A DNA stretch of 64,000 nt from JBBDSH01 sp040905045 (GTDB taxonomy: Bacteria; Pseudomonadota; Gammaproteobacteria; Eutrophobiales; Eutrophobiaceae): positions 1 to 64,000 of the forward strand of contig JBBDSH010000083.1 in NCBI GenBank assembly GCA_040905045.1, written 5' to 3'. The notes under the pieces were generated by a model, which saw only the letters and a program-made list of their open reading frames with translations, did not search any database and was not told the DNA's origin. Position numbers and translations under genes: made by a program. Positions 26,157 to 34,491 of the stretch are shown here, piece by piece. Every line of letters starts with the position of its first letter. Position 1 is the stretch's first letter.

Positions 26157-27830
26157 ATGTCTGATATCGAGATCGCACAGAAAGCGAAAAAAGAATACAT
26201 CATGAATCTGGCAAAATCGCAGTACGGCATCGCCAGTGAACACTTGGAACCCTACGGCCATTACAAGGCGAAAATGTCGCTGGAATACATCGACAGCCTC
26301 AAGGACCGGCCCGATGGCAAGCTCATCCTGACCACCGCCATCAGTCCGACACCGGCCGGGGAAGGCAAGACCACCACCACGGTCGGACTGGGCGACGCCA
26401 TGAACCGCATCGGCAAGCAGACTTTAATCTGCCTGCGCGAACCCTCCCTGGGCCCCTGCTTCGGCGTCAAGGGTGGCGCCGCCGGCGGCGGTTACGCCCA
26501 GGTCGTACCCATGGAGGACATCAATCTGCATTTCACCGGCGATTTCCACGCCATCACTTCCGCCCACAATCTCCTGTCGGCCCTCATCGATAATCACATC
26601 CATCAGGGCAACAAACTGGACATCGATCCGCGCCTGATCACATGGAAGCGCGTCCTTGACATGAACGACCGCGCCCTGCGCCAGGTGGTTATCGCCCTGG
26701 GCGGTGTCGCCAACGGTTTCCCCCGGGAGAACGGTTTCGATATCACTGTCGCCTCGGAAGTCATGGCCATCTTCTGCCTGGCCACCTCCCTGGCCGATCT
26801 CAAGGAACGTCTGGGCAGCATCGTCATCGGCTACACCCGCGGTGAACGCAAGCCGGTACACGCCCGCGATCTCAACGCCCAGGGCGCCATGGCCGCCTTG
26901 TTGAAAGACGCCATCAAGCCCAATCTGGTGCAGACTCTGGAAAACAACATTGCCTTCGTCCACGGCGGTCCGTTCGCCAACATCGCCCACGGCTGCAACA
27001 GCGTCACCGCCACAAAAACGGCGCTGAAACTGGCGGATTATGTCATTACCGAGGCCGGCTTCGGCGCCGACCTGGGGGCGGAGAAGTTCATCGACATCAA
27101 GTGCCGCAAGGCCGGCCTGAAACCGGCGGCCGTGGTGCTGGTCGCCACCATCCGCGCCATGAAATACCACGGCGGAGTCAATAAAGAAGACCTCAACAAC
27201 GAAAACCTGGAGGCGTTAAAGAAGGGCCTGGTGAACCTGGACCGGCATTACAACAACATCCGTAATCATTACGGCCTGCCCTGCGTGGTCAGCATCAACC
27301 ACTTCACCCACGACACCGACGCCGAAGTGCAACTGCTCAAGGAACATGTGGAATCCCAGGGCGGCACAGCCGTGGTGGCGAAACACTGGGCCGACGGCGG
27401 TGCCGGTGCCGAGGACCTGGCCCGTGCCGTGGCCGATGTGGTGGACAACCAACCCGGCTCACACACCTATCTCTACGAAGACAAGGACCCGCTCTGGAGC
27501 AAGATCGAAGCCGTGGCGAAGAAGATCTACGGCGCCGCCGAGGTCACCGCCCCGCCGGCGGTGCGCAAACAGATCGAGGATATGAACAAGGACTACGGCG
27601 ACTTCCCCGTCTGCATGGCCAAGACACAGATGTCGTTTTCCACCGACGCCACGGTACGCGGCGCACCGGAAGGCCATACCGTGGAGATCAGCGAAGTGCG
27701 CCTGTCCAACGGCGCCGGCTTCATCGTCGCCATCGCCGGCAACATGATGACCATGCCGGGCCTGCCGAAAGTCCCCGCCGCCGAAAAGATCGACGTGGAC
27801 GAAAGCGGCAATATCTCGGGGCTTTTCTGA
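26157..27830 (+). CDS. fhs: Formate-tetrahydrofolate ligase
   Basis: A 557-residue enzyme making 10-formyl-THF from formate, THF and ATP. It shows the P-loop SPTPAGEGKTTTTVGLGDAM, CLREPSLGPCFGVKGGAAGGG, HFTGDFHAITSAHNLLSA and the C-terminal GFIVAIAGNMMTMPGLPKVP. Length equals the family norm (about 556). GGAGGA lies eight bases before the ATG. No folD or other C1 gene is adjacent, so it would feed formate into cellular C1 pools on its own. Downstream is an inverted array of heptamers. Confidence 0.97.
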   Translation: MSDIEIAQKAKKEYIMNLAKSQYGIASEHLEPYGHYKAKMSLEYIDSLKDRPDGKLILTTAISPTPAGEGKTTTTVGLGDAMNRIGKQTLICLREPSLGPCFGVKGGAAGGGYAQVVPMEDINLHFTGDFHAITSAHNLLSALIDNHIHQGNKLDIDPRLITWKRVLDMNDRALRQVVIALGGVANGFPRENGFDITVASEVMAIFCLATSLADLKERLGSIVIGYTRGERKPVHARDLNAQGAMAALLKDAIKPNLVQTLENNIAFVHGGPFANIAHGCNSVTATKTALKLADYVITEAGFGADLGAEKFIDIKCRKAGLKPAAVVLVATIRAMKYHGGVNKEDLNNENLEALKKGLVNLDRHYNNIRNHYGLPCVVSINHFTHDTDAEVQLLKEHVESQGGTAVVAKHWADGGAGAEDLARAVADVVDNQPGSHTYLYEDKDPLWSKIEAVAKKIYGAAEVTAPPAVRKQIEDMNKDYGDFPVCMAKTQMSFSTDATVRGAPEGHTVEISEVRLSNGAGFIVAIAGNMMTMPGLPKVPAAEKIDVDESGNISGLF

Positions 27831-27880
27831 ACACTGATGTTTTACTCCACTGATATGCCCGGGATAGATAACAGTGTTAG

Positions 27881-27978
27881 TGAGGAGTGAGGCGTAAGGG
27901 GTGAGGAGTACAGAAATATCAATGGGTGTGAGATGGTGTGTGGACTTATACTCCTCACACCTTACTCCTTACTCCTTA
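27881..27978. repeat. Inverted pair of heptamer arrays (TGAGGAG / CTCCTCA types)
   Basis: The left array has four 7-bp units (27881-27908: TGAGGAG, TGAGGCG, TAAGGGG, TGAGGAG). The right array has four units (27951-27978: CTCCTCA, CACCTTA, CTCCTTA, CTCCTTA). The arrays can pair into a long imperfect stem 50 bp downstream of the fhs stop. The same units recur next to dinB. Confidence 0.7.
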
Positions 27979-28037
27979 CTGTTTCACTACGTACTCATCG
28001 AGATATCAAAAACGGCCCGATATAAACCAGGAAAATC

Positions 28038-28742
28038 GTGATCACCCTTTACCGTTTCGGACCCAACTTCGGGCTGGTGGACCCGAGTCCTTTCTGCATC
28101 AAGGTAGAGCTGTATCTGCGCGCGGCCGGGCTGGAGTATCAATCCGAATGCGGCATTGAGTATCTGCGCAAGGCGCCGAAGAAAAAGCTTCCCTACATCG
28201 AGGATAACGGCAATGTCGTCGCCGATTCGGCATTGATCCTGGATTACCTGAAGACCACCTGCGGCGATTCCCTGGACAGCGATCTGAACGACGAACAGAA
28301 GGCCGTCGCCCACGCCTTCATCAAGATGATGGACGAAAATCTGTACTGGTGTGTTGTATACGACCGCTGGCTGGGTGAGGAAAGCTGGCCGAAGGTCAGG
28401 ACGGCGTTTTTCGGCGGACTGCCGTTTCCGCTGCGGCATATCGTGCCCGTTGTGGCGCAGAAAGGGGTGCGCAAGAGCCTGTACGCCCACGGCCTGGGCC
28501 GGCACGACCATGACGAGATCATGCACATCGCCATGAAGGATCTCACCGCCCTGTCAAATCTGCTGGGTGATAAAGAGTGGTTTCTGATAGATAAGCCCAC
28601 CACGCTGGATGTAACCGCGTATGCGTTTCTATGCGGGTTATTCACGCCGGAATTGCCCTCTGATCTGGGACGGCGAGCGGCGGCACTGACCAACCTGCGG
28701 GCATTCGTCGAGCGCGTCGATAAGCAATATTACGGAAATTGA
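28038..28742 (+). CDS. Glutathione S-transferase-like protein (metaxin/FAXC-like branch)
   Basis: A 234-residue two-domain GST fold. The N-terminal thioredoxin-like part begins ITLYRFGPNFGLVDPSPFC, with KKLPYIEDNG and the SNAIL-like ADSALILDYL. The all-helical C-terminal domain ends FLCGLFTPELPSDLG and PNLRAFV-like text. The layout resembles the FAXC/metaxin-like GST group of proteobacteria, whose substrates are unknown. The start is GTG 28038 with AGGA six bases upstream. Confidence 0.75.
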   Translation: MITLYRFGPNFGLVDPSPFCIKVELYLRAAGLEYQSECGIEYLRKAPKKKLPYIEDNGNVVADSALILDYLKTTCGDSLDSDLNDEQKAVAHAFIKMMDENLYWCVVYDRWLGEESWPKVRTAFFGGLPFPLRHIVPVVAQKGVRKSLYAHGLGRHDHDEIMHIAMKDLTALSNLLGDKEWFLIDKPTTLDVTAYAFLCGLFTPELPSDLGRRAAALTNLRAFVERVDKQYYGN

Positions 28743-28758
28743 GGTTTTTCGCGGCCGG

Positions 28759-28804
28759 AGCCTGCCCCGGTAAGCCCCCGGCTTACAGCGTACCGGGGCA
28801 GGCT
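28759..28804. repeat. Palindromic repeat, family D (CCCCGGTA form)
   Basis: Perfect 14-bp arms (AGCCTGCCCCGGTA and complement) enclose a second dyad, GTAAGCC/GGCTTAC. It lies just after the GST-like gene. The rest of 28743-29061 contains no convincing gene. Confidence 0.7.
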
Positions 28805-29061
28805 TAAGCCGGGGTGACCGCTCCCACCTCCAGGGTTTGACGCCGGTATAAAACGAAGCTTGTGGGAAGCGCGACCCCGCGCCGAATGTAACAGGGTGAC
28901 TACCGGCCCCCGACTTACTGGATGCCGGATAGCGCAAACGACGCGCTTCCGGCATGACGGCTAAATTTACTCTCGGTGGGTTTCACGCTAACGTTCCCTA
29001 CCCTGTCGAAAAAGAAACACACCAAAAAATTTCTCCCGTTGGTCGAAATGACATGCTGGAG

Positions 29062-29124
29062 CTTGCCCCTTGCCCCTTGCCCCTTGTTCCTTGTCACTTG
29101 TTACTTGTTACTTGTTACTTGTTA
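29062..29124. repeat. Direct heptamer array (CTTGCCC/CTTGTTA), nine units
   Basis: Nine contiguous 7-bp units: three CTTGCCC, CTTGTTC, CTTGTCA and four CTTGTTA. The array overlaps the 3' end of the glutathionyl-hydroquinone reductase gene; its stop codon and final Asn-Lys are encoded by the repeat. Confidence 0.85.
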
Positions 29125-30098
29125 CTTAACTTATCCCGTCCATGCGGTGTGCTGAAATCCAGTTCCGGGCCCAATGGCACGATGCCCGTCGGGTTGATGG
29201 TATCGTGGCTGCCGTAGTAATGCCGCTTGTTGAACTCCATATCCACGGTCCCGCCGATGTAGTCGTACTGATAGATATCGCGGACATAGCCGCGCAGGTT
29301 GGGGTAATCGTCAATGCGACGGCGGTTGCATTTGAAGTGACTGTAATAAACGGCGTCGAAGCGGATTAAAGTCGTGAACAGGCGGATATCCGCCTCGGTC
29401 AATCGATCACCGGTGAGGTAACGCGATGCCGCCAGTTTTTCTTCAACGATATCCAGTGTCTCGAAGACATCGTTAAACGCCTCTTCATAGGCTTCCTGGG
29501 TGGTGGCGAAACCGGCCCGGTAAACGCCGTTATTGACGTTGGGGTAGATCAACTCGTTCCACTCATCGATCTCATGCCTCAGGTCCGGCGGGTAGTAATC
29601 ACCGGGGGTGGCACCAATGTCGTCAAAGGCGGTGTTGAGCATGCGGATGACCTCGGCCGATTCGTTATTGACGATGATTCCCCTTTCCTTGTCCCAGAGC
29701 ACCGGTACCGTCACGCGGCCGCTGTAATCCGGTTGCGCCTTCAGGTAGATCTCGTACAGTTTGCGGTAACCGTAGAGTTGGTCGATGTTCTCGCCCGCGG
29801 CGCTGAAGGTCCAGCCATCCGCACCCATGTAGGCGTTCACCCTGGACACCCCGATCATGTCCTCCAGTCCCTTGAGACGACGCATGATCAGCGTACGGTG
29901 TGCCCACGGGCAGGCCATGCTGATATATAAATGATAACGACCGGCCTCGGCGGGGAAACCGCCCTCGCCGGTCGGCCCGGCCGAGCCGTCGGGCGTGATC
30001 CAGTTGCGGAATTGCGAGTCCTCACGGATAAAGCGTCCGCCGGTGGATTCGGTGTCATACCACTGGTCGTGCCAGACACCATCAACAAGTAATCCCAT
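29115..30098 (-). CDS. yqjG: Glutathionyl-hydroquinone reductase (YqjG/ECM4 type)
   Basis: A 327-residue xi-class GST that reduces glutathionyl-hydroquinones. YHLYISMACPWAHRTLIMRRLKG places the catalytic Cys in the expected CPWAHR motif near residue 61; TVPVLWDKERGIIVNNESAEVIRML and the helical domain with LTGDRLTEADIRLF complete the family pattern. E. coli YqjG has 328 residues. The C-terminal four residues come from a heptamer array. It may act on quinone conjugates, which fits an aromatic-degrading organism, but this is inference. Confidence 0.93.
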   Translation of the reverse strand: MGLLVDGVWHDQWYDTESTGGRFIREDSQFRNWITPDGSAGPTGEGGFPAEAGRYHLYISMACPWAHRTLIMRRLKGLEDMIGVSRVNAYMGADGWTFSAAGENIDQLYGYRKLYEIYLKAQPDYSGRVTVPVLWDKERGIIVNNESAEVIRMLNTAFDDIGATPGDYYPPDLRHEIDEWNELIYPNVNNGVYRAGFATTQEAYEEAFNDVFETLDIVEEKLAASRYLTGDRLTEADIRLFTTLIRFDAVYYSHFKCNRRRIDDYPNLRGYVRDIYQYDYIGGTVDMEFNKRHYYGSHDTINPTGIVPLGPELDFSTPHGRDKLSNK

Positions 30099-30130
30099 AA
30101 ACCATTAACCCTCTAAACAAGTATACAAAT

Positions 30131-30267
30131 GGACGACAGGCGCAGGTATGGATAAGCAGACCGTTGGCTGCAGGGATGCGGCCATCGAGCGTCCAGAGCC
30201 TGCCCCGGACTTGATCCGGGGGAAGGATTCACAGCGTGTCTGCGTTCCATGCCTGCGCCTGCCGTCC
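30131..30267. repeat. 137-bp inverted-repeat element
   Basis: Arms 30131-30152 and 30246-30267 (GGACGACAGGCGCAGGTATG and onwards) are complementary at 20 of 22 positions, with weaker pairing further in. A family D palindrome (30195-30222, AGAGCCTGCCCCGGACTT then GATCCGGGG) lies inside. It fills the gap between yqjG and the patatin gene. Confidence 0.7.
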
Positions 30268-30295
30268 TCATTGCAGATTTATTACTAATAGCGCT

Positions 30296-31219
30296 TTATC
30301 TGTTTGCTTTTGACTGGCCGTTCTTGTTTCCAATCTGTTCTTCCGCCGCCCGGTAGCCCGCGTCAATGATCTCCCGCGCCCGATCGAACTCCAGGATGCC
30401 GCAGAGATTGCGGGGGATTTCCACCAGGATGTCCGGCGGATAGGCGGCGATCTTCTGGCGGGCGATTGTGCCCTGCATGGCATCCACCGAGCGGTTGATG
30501 ACGTCGTACATGCCCAGTTGTCCTTTTATGGAAGACGTGGTCCGGAACGTACGGATGAAGTGATGGATGCCGGACATGAGACGGCCGGCAACTCCGTCAT
30601 CCTCTTCATTATCGGTATCGCTGATTTCACTCACCGGCGGACCGGTCAGATTCACGGCAATGGTGAGATCGGTTTCGTCCTGGAAAGTGGGGGCGATGGG
30701 TACGGGATTGAGTATGCCGCCGTCAAGTAGAAAGACATCGTTATGCCGGTAGGGCGTAAAAAACAGCGGCAGGGCCATGGAGGCGCGGATCGCCTCGTAG
30801 ATATTGCCGTGGTTGATCCAGACTTCCTTCTCATTATCGATGTCCGATGCCACCGCCGTGAACCGGATCGGCAAATCCTCGATGTTCTTGTCTTCCATGA
30901 ATTGTTTCAGGGCCTTCATGATCTTTTTGCCCTTGACCAGACCGCCCTCGCCCAGGGAGAAATCCAGCAGGCGGAATACATCCATCTTGTCGATGCCGCA
31001 TACCCAGTCACTGTATTCCTGCAGCTTGCCCAGGGCATAGATACCGCCGATGACCGACCCCATGGAACAGCCGACGATGGATCGGATCTCGTAACCGTTT
31101 TCTTCCAGCCAGTTGATGACGCCGATATGAGCGTAACCCCGGGCGCCACCGCTGCCCAGCACCAGCGAGACGCTGCGTCCGCCCCAACGCTTGAATATTT
31201 GCAGATCAGTTCCGGGCAA
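30296..31219 (-). CDS. Patatin-like phospholipase, RssA-like
   Basis: A 307-residue serine lipid hydrolase. VSLVLGSGGARGYAHIGVI gives the oxyanion loop, IVGCSMGSVIGG the GxSxG nucleophile Ser, and FLLDGGILNPVPI the catalytic DGG. The start is set at TTG 31217-31219, because a perfect AAGGAGGT (31228-31235) lies eight bases upstream and the protein otherwise extends 32 unconserved residues into tag. It overlaps the tag stop by 14 bp and is the last gene of the Rieske-tag-patatin operon. Confidence 0.85.
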   Translation of the reverse strand: MPGTDLQIFKRWGGRSVSLVLGSGGARGYAHIGVINWLEENGYEIRSIVGCSMGSVIGGIYALGKLQEYSDWVCGIDKMDVFRLLDFSLGEGGLVKGKKIMKALKQFMEDKNIEDLPIRFTAVASDIDNEKEVWINHGNIYEAIRASMALPLFFTPYRHNDVFLLDGGILNPVPIAPTFQDETDLTIAVNLTGPPVSEISDTDNEEDDGVAGRLMSGIHHFIRTFRTTSSIKGQLGMYDVINRSVDAMQGTIARQKIAAYPPDILVEIPRNLCGILEFDRAREIIDAGYRAAEEQIGNKNGQSKANR

Positions 31220-31784
31220 ACTGCTTGACCTCCTTATGGCGGAAACAATAGACGGCGTGATCGTTGACCATGCCGGTTGCCTGCATGTGGGAATAGACAA
31301 TCGTCGAGCCGACAAAACCGAAACCCCGTTTCTTCAGATCCTTCGATATGCGGTCGGACAGTTCCGTTTTGGCCGGTATTTCCTTCATGCTCTTCCAGGC
31401 ATTCTGGATCGGCTCGCCGTCGACGAATCCCCATATGTATTTGTTGAATGTTCCGAATTCCCCGCGCACCTCGAGAAAGGCCCGGGCATTTTTTATCGCG
31501 GAACGGATCTTCAGTTCGTTGCGGATGATGCCGGCGTCCTTGAGCAGACGCTTGATATCGCGCTCTCCATACTCCGCCACCTTGTTGAAATCGAACTTGT
31601 CGAAGGCCTTGCGGAAATTCTCCCGCTTTTTCAGGATGGTGATCCAGCTCAGGCCCGCCTGCATGCCCTCCAGGATCAGGAACTCGAACAGTTTTTTATC
31701 ATTGCGCAGGGGCACGCCCCACTCCTTGTCGTGGTAACGCTGATAAAGAGGATCCTCTCCGGGCCATTCACAGCGTTTCATCAT
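31206..31784 (-). CDS. tag: DNA-3-methyladenine glycosylase I
   Basis: A 192-residue HhH-superfamily repair enzyme. It shows RCEWPGEDPLYQRYHDKEWGVP, LEGMQAGLSWITILKKRENF with the substrate-pocket residues, and the zinc ligands Cys near the N terminus and His at the C-terminal HMQATGMVNDH segment. The start ATG overlaps the stop of the upstream Rieske oxygenase gene, and its own end overlaps the patatin start, so all three are translationally coupled. Confidence 0.95.
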   Translation of the reverse strand: MMKRCEWPGEDPLYQRYHDKEWGVPLRNDKKLFEFLILEGMQAGLSWITILKKRENFRKAFDKFDFNKVAEYGERDIKRLLKDAGIIRNELKIRSAIKNARAFLEVRGEFGTFNKYIWGFVDGEPIQNAWKSMKEIPAKTELSDRISKDLKKRGFGFVGSTIVYSHMQATGMVNDHAVYCFRHKEVKQFARN

Positions 31785-32863
31785 TCAGCCGGGATGGGCA
31801 CGCCCTTGCGAATCAACAGATCCCGTACCTTGAGAATGACGGGAAAGATCTCCTGGTTCCAGTCGGCGCCCTGTTCGTCAAAGGCGGCCTGTTCCATTTC
31901 CACAACCCAGCGATCCTCGTTGAAGATACCGTTGGTGAAATAGACGATAAACGGCCAGAGCAGATCCAGCAATCCCGGTATACCGGGACGCCGGACGTTG
32001 ATCAGACCGAAGGTGTGATTGATGCGTTGCTTTCTGTCCACCGGGATATAGGTGATCCACAGGTCCAGCGACGGGTGCTCGCTGCCGGCGGTCCAGAATT
32101 TCAGGATCTGGTTGGGATACTGGGTACGTATGGTCATCAGATCCTTGCCCCGCTCCTCGCCGGCGTCGCCGTGCCGGTTGAGCATGACCTTCTCGCCCAG
32201 GGGCTGCTTGCCTACACGCGCGAAGGTGTAATCCACTTCCACCCAGTCCTCGTCCTCGCGCAGGCCCAGGAAAGTAGTCTGGATCTTTGACATGATCTTG
32301 CGGTGCAGGAACTGATGATTCATATCCATGAGGTTTTCATGGAGAAAGGAATAATGGCAGGTGACCTGGTGATCCAGGTAACGGGTCTTGTATTTGGGAT
32401 CCGCATAGGCGGAAATATCGGGGAAGAACGCTTCCTCCGCCTTGTCCGCGTCACCGGGGAAAACGAAGATCAGGCCGTATTCCTCGCGGCAGGGGTATTT
32501 CCTGACACCTTTGGGAATACGCTCGCTTTTGCCGACATAGGGTATGTTGACACACTTGCCGTCATGGTCGTAGACCCAGCCGTGATAACAACACTTGATC
32601 TCTTCACCGCAGACCTCGCCGGCGCTCAGGGGCACCTGGCGGTGGGCACAGCGATCCTCCAGGGCAAACAGCCGTCCGCTTTCGGTTCGCACCAGGACGA
32701 TGGGTTCGCCGGCGAAAGTGCGTCCCAGCGTCTTGCCCTTCTTTACGTCACGGCAGCGCGCCAGGGGATACCAGTGGTCCGGGTGCAGTCCGGTCTTGCG
32801 TAAATCGCGGGATTCGGTTCTGCTCTGCAGCGAAATGGTTTCGGCCGGATTCGATATCGCCAT
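31781..32863 (-). CDS. Aromatic ring-hydroxylating (Rieske) oxygenase, alpha subunit
   Basis: A 360-residue Rieske non-heme iron oxygenase. The [2Fe-2S] ligands are in CAHRQVPLS (Cys72, His74) and CCYHGW (Cys91, His94). The mononuclear iron site is in ENLMDMNHQFLHRKI with the bridging Asp. The C-terminal half is a helix-grip catalytic domain. Substrate cannot be deduced; O-demethylases and ring hydroxylases share this layout. No ferredoxin or reductase gene is adjacent, so electrons must come from partners elsewhere. It is first in the operon with tag and the patatin gene. Confidence 0.88.
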   Translation of the reverse strand: MAISNPAETISLQSRTESRDLRKTGLHPDHWYPLARCRDVKKGKTLGRTFAGEPIVLVRTESGRLFALEDRCAHRQVPLSAGEVCGEEIKCCYHGWVYDHDGKCVNIPYVGKSERIPKGVRKYPCREEYGLIFVFPGDADKAEEAFFPDISAYADPKYKTRYLDHQVTCHYSFLHENLMDMNHQFLHRKIMSKIQTTFLGLREDEDWVEVDYTFARVGKQPLGEKVMLNRHGDAGEERGKDLMTIRTQYPNQILKFWTAGSEHPSLDLWITYIPVDRKQRINHTFGLINVRRPGIPGLLDLLWPFIVYFTNGIFNEDRWVVEMEQAAFDEQGADWNQEIFPVILKVRDLLIRKGVPIPAE

Positions 32864-32961
32864 GATTCAACCTTGTTGGTTATATGTTGTTGACTCAGGC
32901 CCGGTATCATAACAAATTCCCGCCGGAACATGAGTGAAAATGGCGGCTACGGGCGCACAGT

Positions 32962-33591
32962 TCAGGGACCGGCCGAACCTTCCCTCAAGCAAGCCAGTTG
33001 CCGGTCATGCAGGCGACCGAGGATCAACAGGCCAATCACCGCCCCCAGCAATGCCCAGCCCATGTCCGACTGGGTGTCCCAGATATAACCCTGGGTACCG
33101 AGGAAACTCTCCGCCGCCTCCTCGCTGATCAGGGCCACCCACCATTCCACCAGTTCATACAGGGCGCTGATGGCCAGGCAAAGCGCAACGACGATGACAT
33201 TCAGCCAGACGCGGCCGTTCACCACCGCCAGACGGATGAACAGCTCACGCGCGATAATGGCGGGCACGAATCCCTGAGCAAAATGCCCCAGCTTGTCGTA
33301 GTTGTTACGTTGCCAGTCAATCAGCCCGCCAAGGGAATCGAAGTACGGCACTTCGGCGTAGGTATAATGCCCCCCGATCATGAGAATGATCATATGAACC
33401 AGGATTAGTACATACGCGAGTGGAGTCAGGGGGAAACGATTCCGCGTCGCGGCAAGAATGATGAATCCGATAACGGCCGGCGAGACTTCCAGGAACCAGG
33501 TGGGATAGTCATGCGGCGCGATGGCGGACCAGATCAGAACCGCAAAGAAAATCCCCGACCAGAGTGCGACTTTCACGCTGACATTATTCAT
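32962..33591 (-). CDS. yjdF: DUF2238 inner-membrane protein (YjdF family)
   Basis: A 209-residue protein with about six transmembrane helices. The family motifs HYTYAEVPYFDSLG, NNYDKLGHFAQGF and LYELVEWW, then the loop GTQGYIWDTQSDMGWALLG, agree with E. coli YjdF. Function is unknown. Its ATG overlaps the end of the upstream yajD by 8 bp, so the pair is coupled. Confidence 0.9.
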   Translation of the reverse strand: MNNVSVKVALWSGIFFAVLIWSAIAPHDYPTWFLEVSPAVIGFIILAATRNRFPLTPLAYVLILVHMIILMIGGHYTYAEVPYFDSLGGLIDWQRNNYDKLGHFAQGFVPAIIARELFIRLAVVNGRVWLNVIVVALCLAISALYELVEWWVALISEEAAESFLGTQGYIWDTQSDMGWALLGAVIGLLILGRLHDRQLACLREGSAGP

Positions 33592-33967
33592 CCTTTTTCC
33601 CGAGCAGTTCGTTCAGGTTGGCGAAAGGCTGATACGTGGAAGCCGCACCTTGCTGCCGGCCGCCGGCCGTGCCGCCCAAACGGGAATCCGTATAACGGGC
33701 ATGCTCATTATCATGACAATAGACGCAGAGCAACTCCCAGTTGCTGCCATCCGGCGGATTGTTGTCGTGATTGTGATCCCGATGATGCACGGTCAGTTCT
33801 CTGAGGTTGGTTCGATTGAATTCGCGCCCGCAGCGCCCGCACACCCAGGGATACATTTTCAGCGCCTGCTCGCGATAGGATTCTTCCCGCTGCTCGCGCT
33901 GCCGCCGTGCCTCGGCAATGTAATCATCATTGCGTCCATCGGACATCTTCTTGCTTTTCTTGCTCAT
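33584..33967 (-). CDS. yajD: HNH nuclease, YajD family
   Basis: A 127-residue protein. A Lys/Arg-rich start is followed by CGRCGREFNRTNLRELTVHHRDHNHDNNP and WELLCVYCHDNEH: two CxxC pairs binding structural zinc around the HNH core (HHRDHNHDN). E. coli YajD is of similar size. Nuclease activity is expected from the fold but the role is unknown. It is followed by yjdF with an overlap. Confidence 0.9.
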   Translation of the reverse strand: MSKKSKKMSDGRNDDYIAEARRQREQREESYREQALKMYPWVCGRCGREFNRTNLRELTVHHRDHNHDNNPPDGSNWELLCVYCHDNEHARYTDSRLGGTAGGRQQGAASTYQPFANLNELLGKKDE

Positions 33968-34116
33968 GGCTACGTCCGTCCCGGCAATCCGGATTCGGTT
34001 TCATCAGGTAATCGGGATTATCCACCAGCAGCCTGATATAGCCAAGGCCGACAGGGGTGGTAAAATGACCGTTATCATAATAATCAGGCATCATACTCAC
34101 TACCGGGAGAAACATC

Positions 34117-34404
34117 ATGGCCAACGAAGGTTATCATGAACCCATCGACGAACTCAGTGACGAAACCCGCGACATGCACCGCGCCATTACATCGTTAATG
34201 GAGGAATTCGAGGCGGTGGACTGGTACAACCAGCGCGTCGATGCCTGCAAGGACGAGGAGCTGAAGAAGATCCTGGCCCATAATCGCGACGAGGAAAAGG
34301 AACACGCCGCCATGGTGCTGGAATGGATCCGCCGGCGCGATCCTTCCCTCAACGACCAGCTGAAGGAATTCCTGTTTACCGACAACCCCATTACTCACGA
34401 CTGA
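34117..34404 (+). CDS. Encapsulated-ferritin (EncFtn) homologue without a cargo-loading peptide
   Basis: A 95-residue helical protein strongly resembling the Rhodospirillum rubrum encapsulated ferritin: HEPIDELSDET, HRAITSLMEEFEAVDWYNQR and ILAHNRDEEKEHAAMVLEWIRR. The iron ligands of that family (a Glu of EEFEAVDWY, plus Glu and His of EEKEHA; here Glu30, Glu60 and His63) are kept, so a decameric ferroxidase is expected. The family normally ends in a flexible tail with a peptide that docks inside the encapsulin shell. Here the protein stops at DNPITHD and no tail or encapsulin gene is nearby. GGGAGA lies nine bases before the ATG. Confidence 0.88.
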   Translation: MANEGYHEPIDELSDETRDMHRAITSLMEEFEAVDWYNQRVDACKDEELKKILAHNRDEEKEHAAMVLEWIRRRDPSLNDQLKEFLFTDNPITHD

Positions 34405-34416
34405 AACAACCTAAAG

Positions 34417-34490
34417 GGCGCTTCTAAAAATGAGGATTTGAGCACGGAGCTGACGCCGCTATCGCGGAAAAAGACCATTTTTAGAAGTGA
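34417..34490. repeat. 74-bp inverted-repeat element with 7-bp flanking direct repeats
   Basis: The 12-bp ends CTTCTAAAAATG (34421-34432) and CATTTTTAGAAG (34476-34487) are perfect inverted repeats. CCTAAAG occurs directly on both sides (34410-34416 and 34491-34497), like a target duplication. The right copy contains the stop codon of the convergent LysR gene. It may also act as a hairpin between the convergent genes. Confidence 0.7.
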
Positions 34491-34491
34491 C

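Noticed and set aside
28638..28955. Minus-strand ORF over the repeat region after the GST-like gene
   Set aside because: Composed largely of palindromic repeat sequence; no motif or ribosome-binding site.
29062..29124. CRISPR array
   Set aside because: Contiguous 7-bp tandem units with no spacers and no cas genes.
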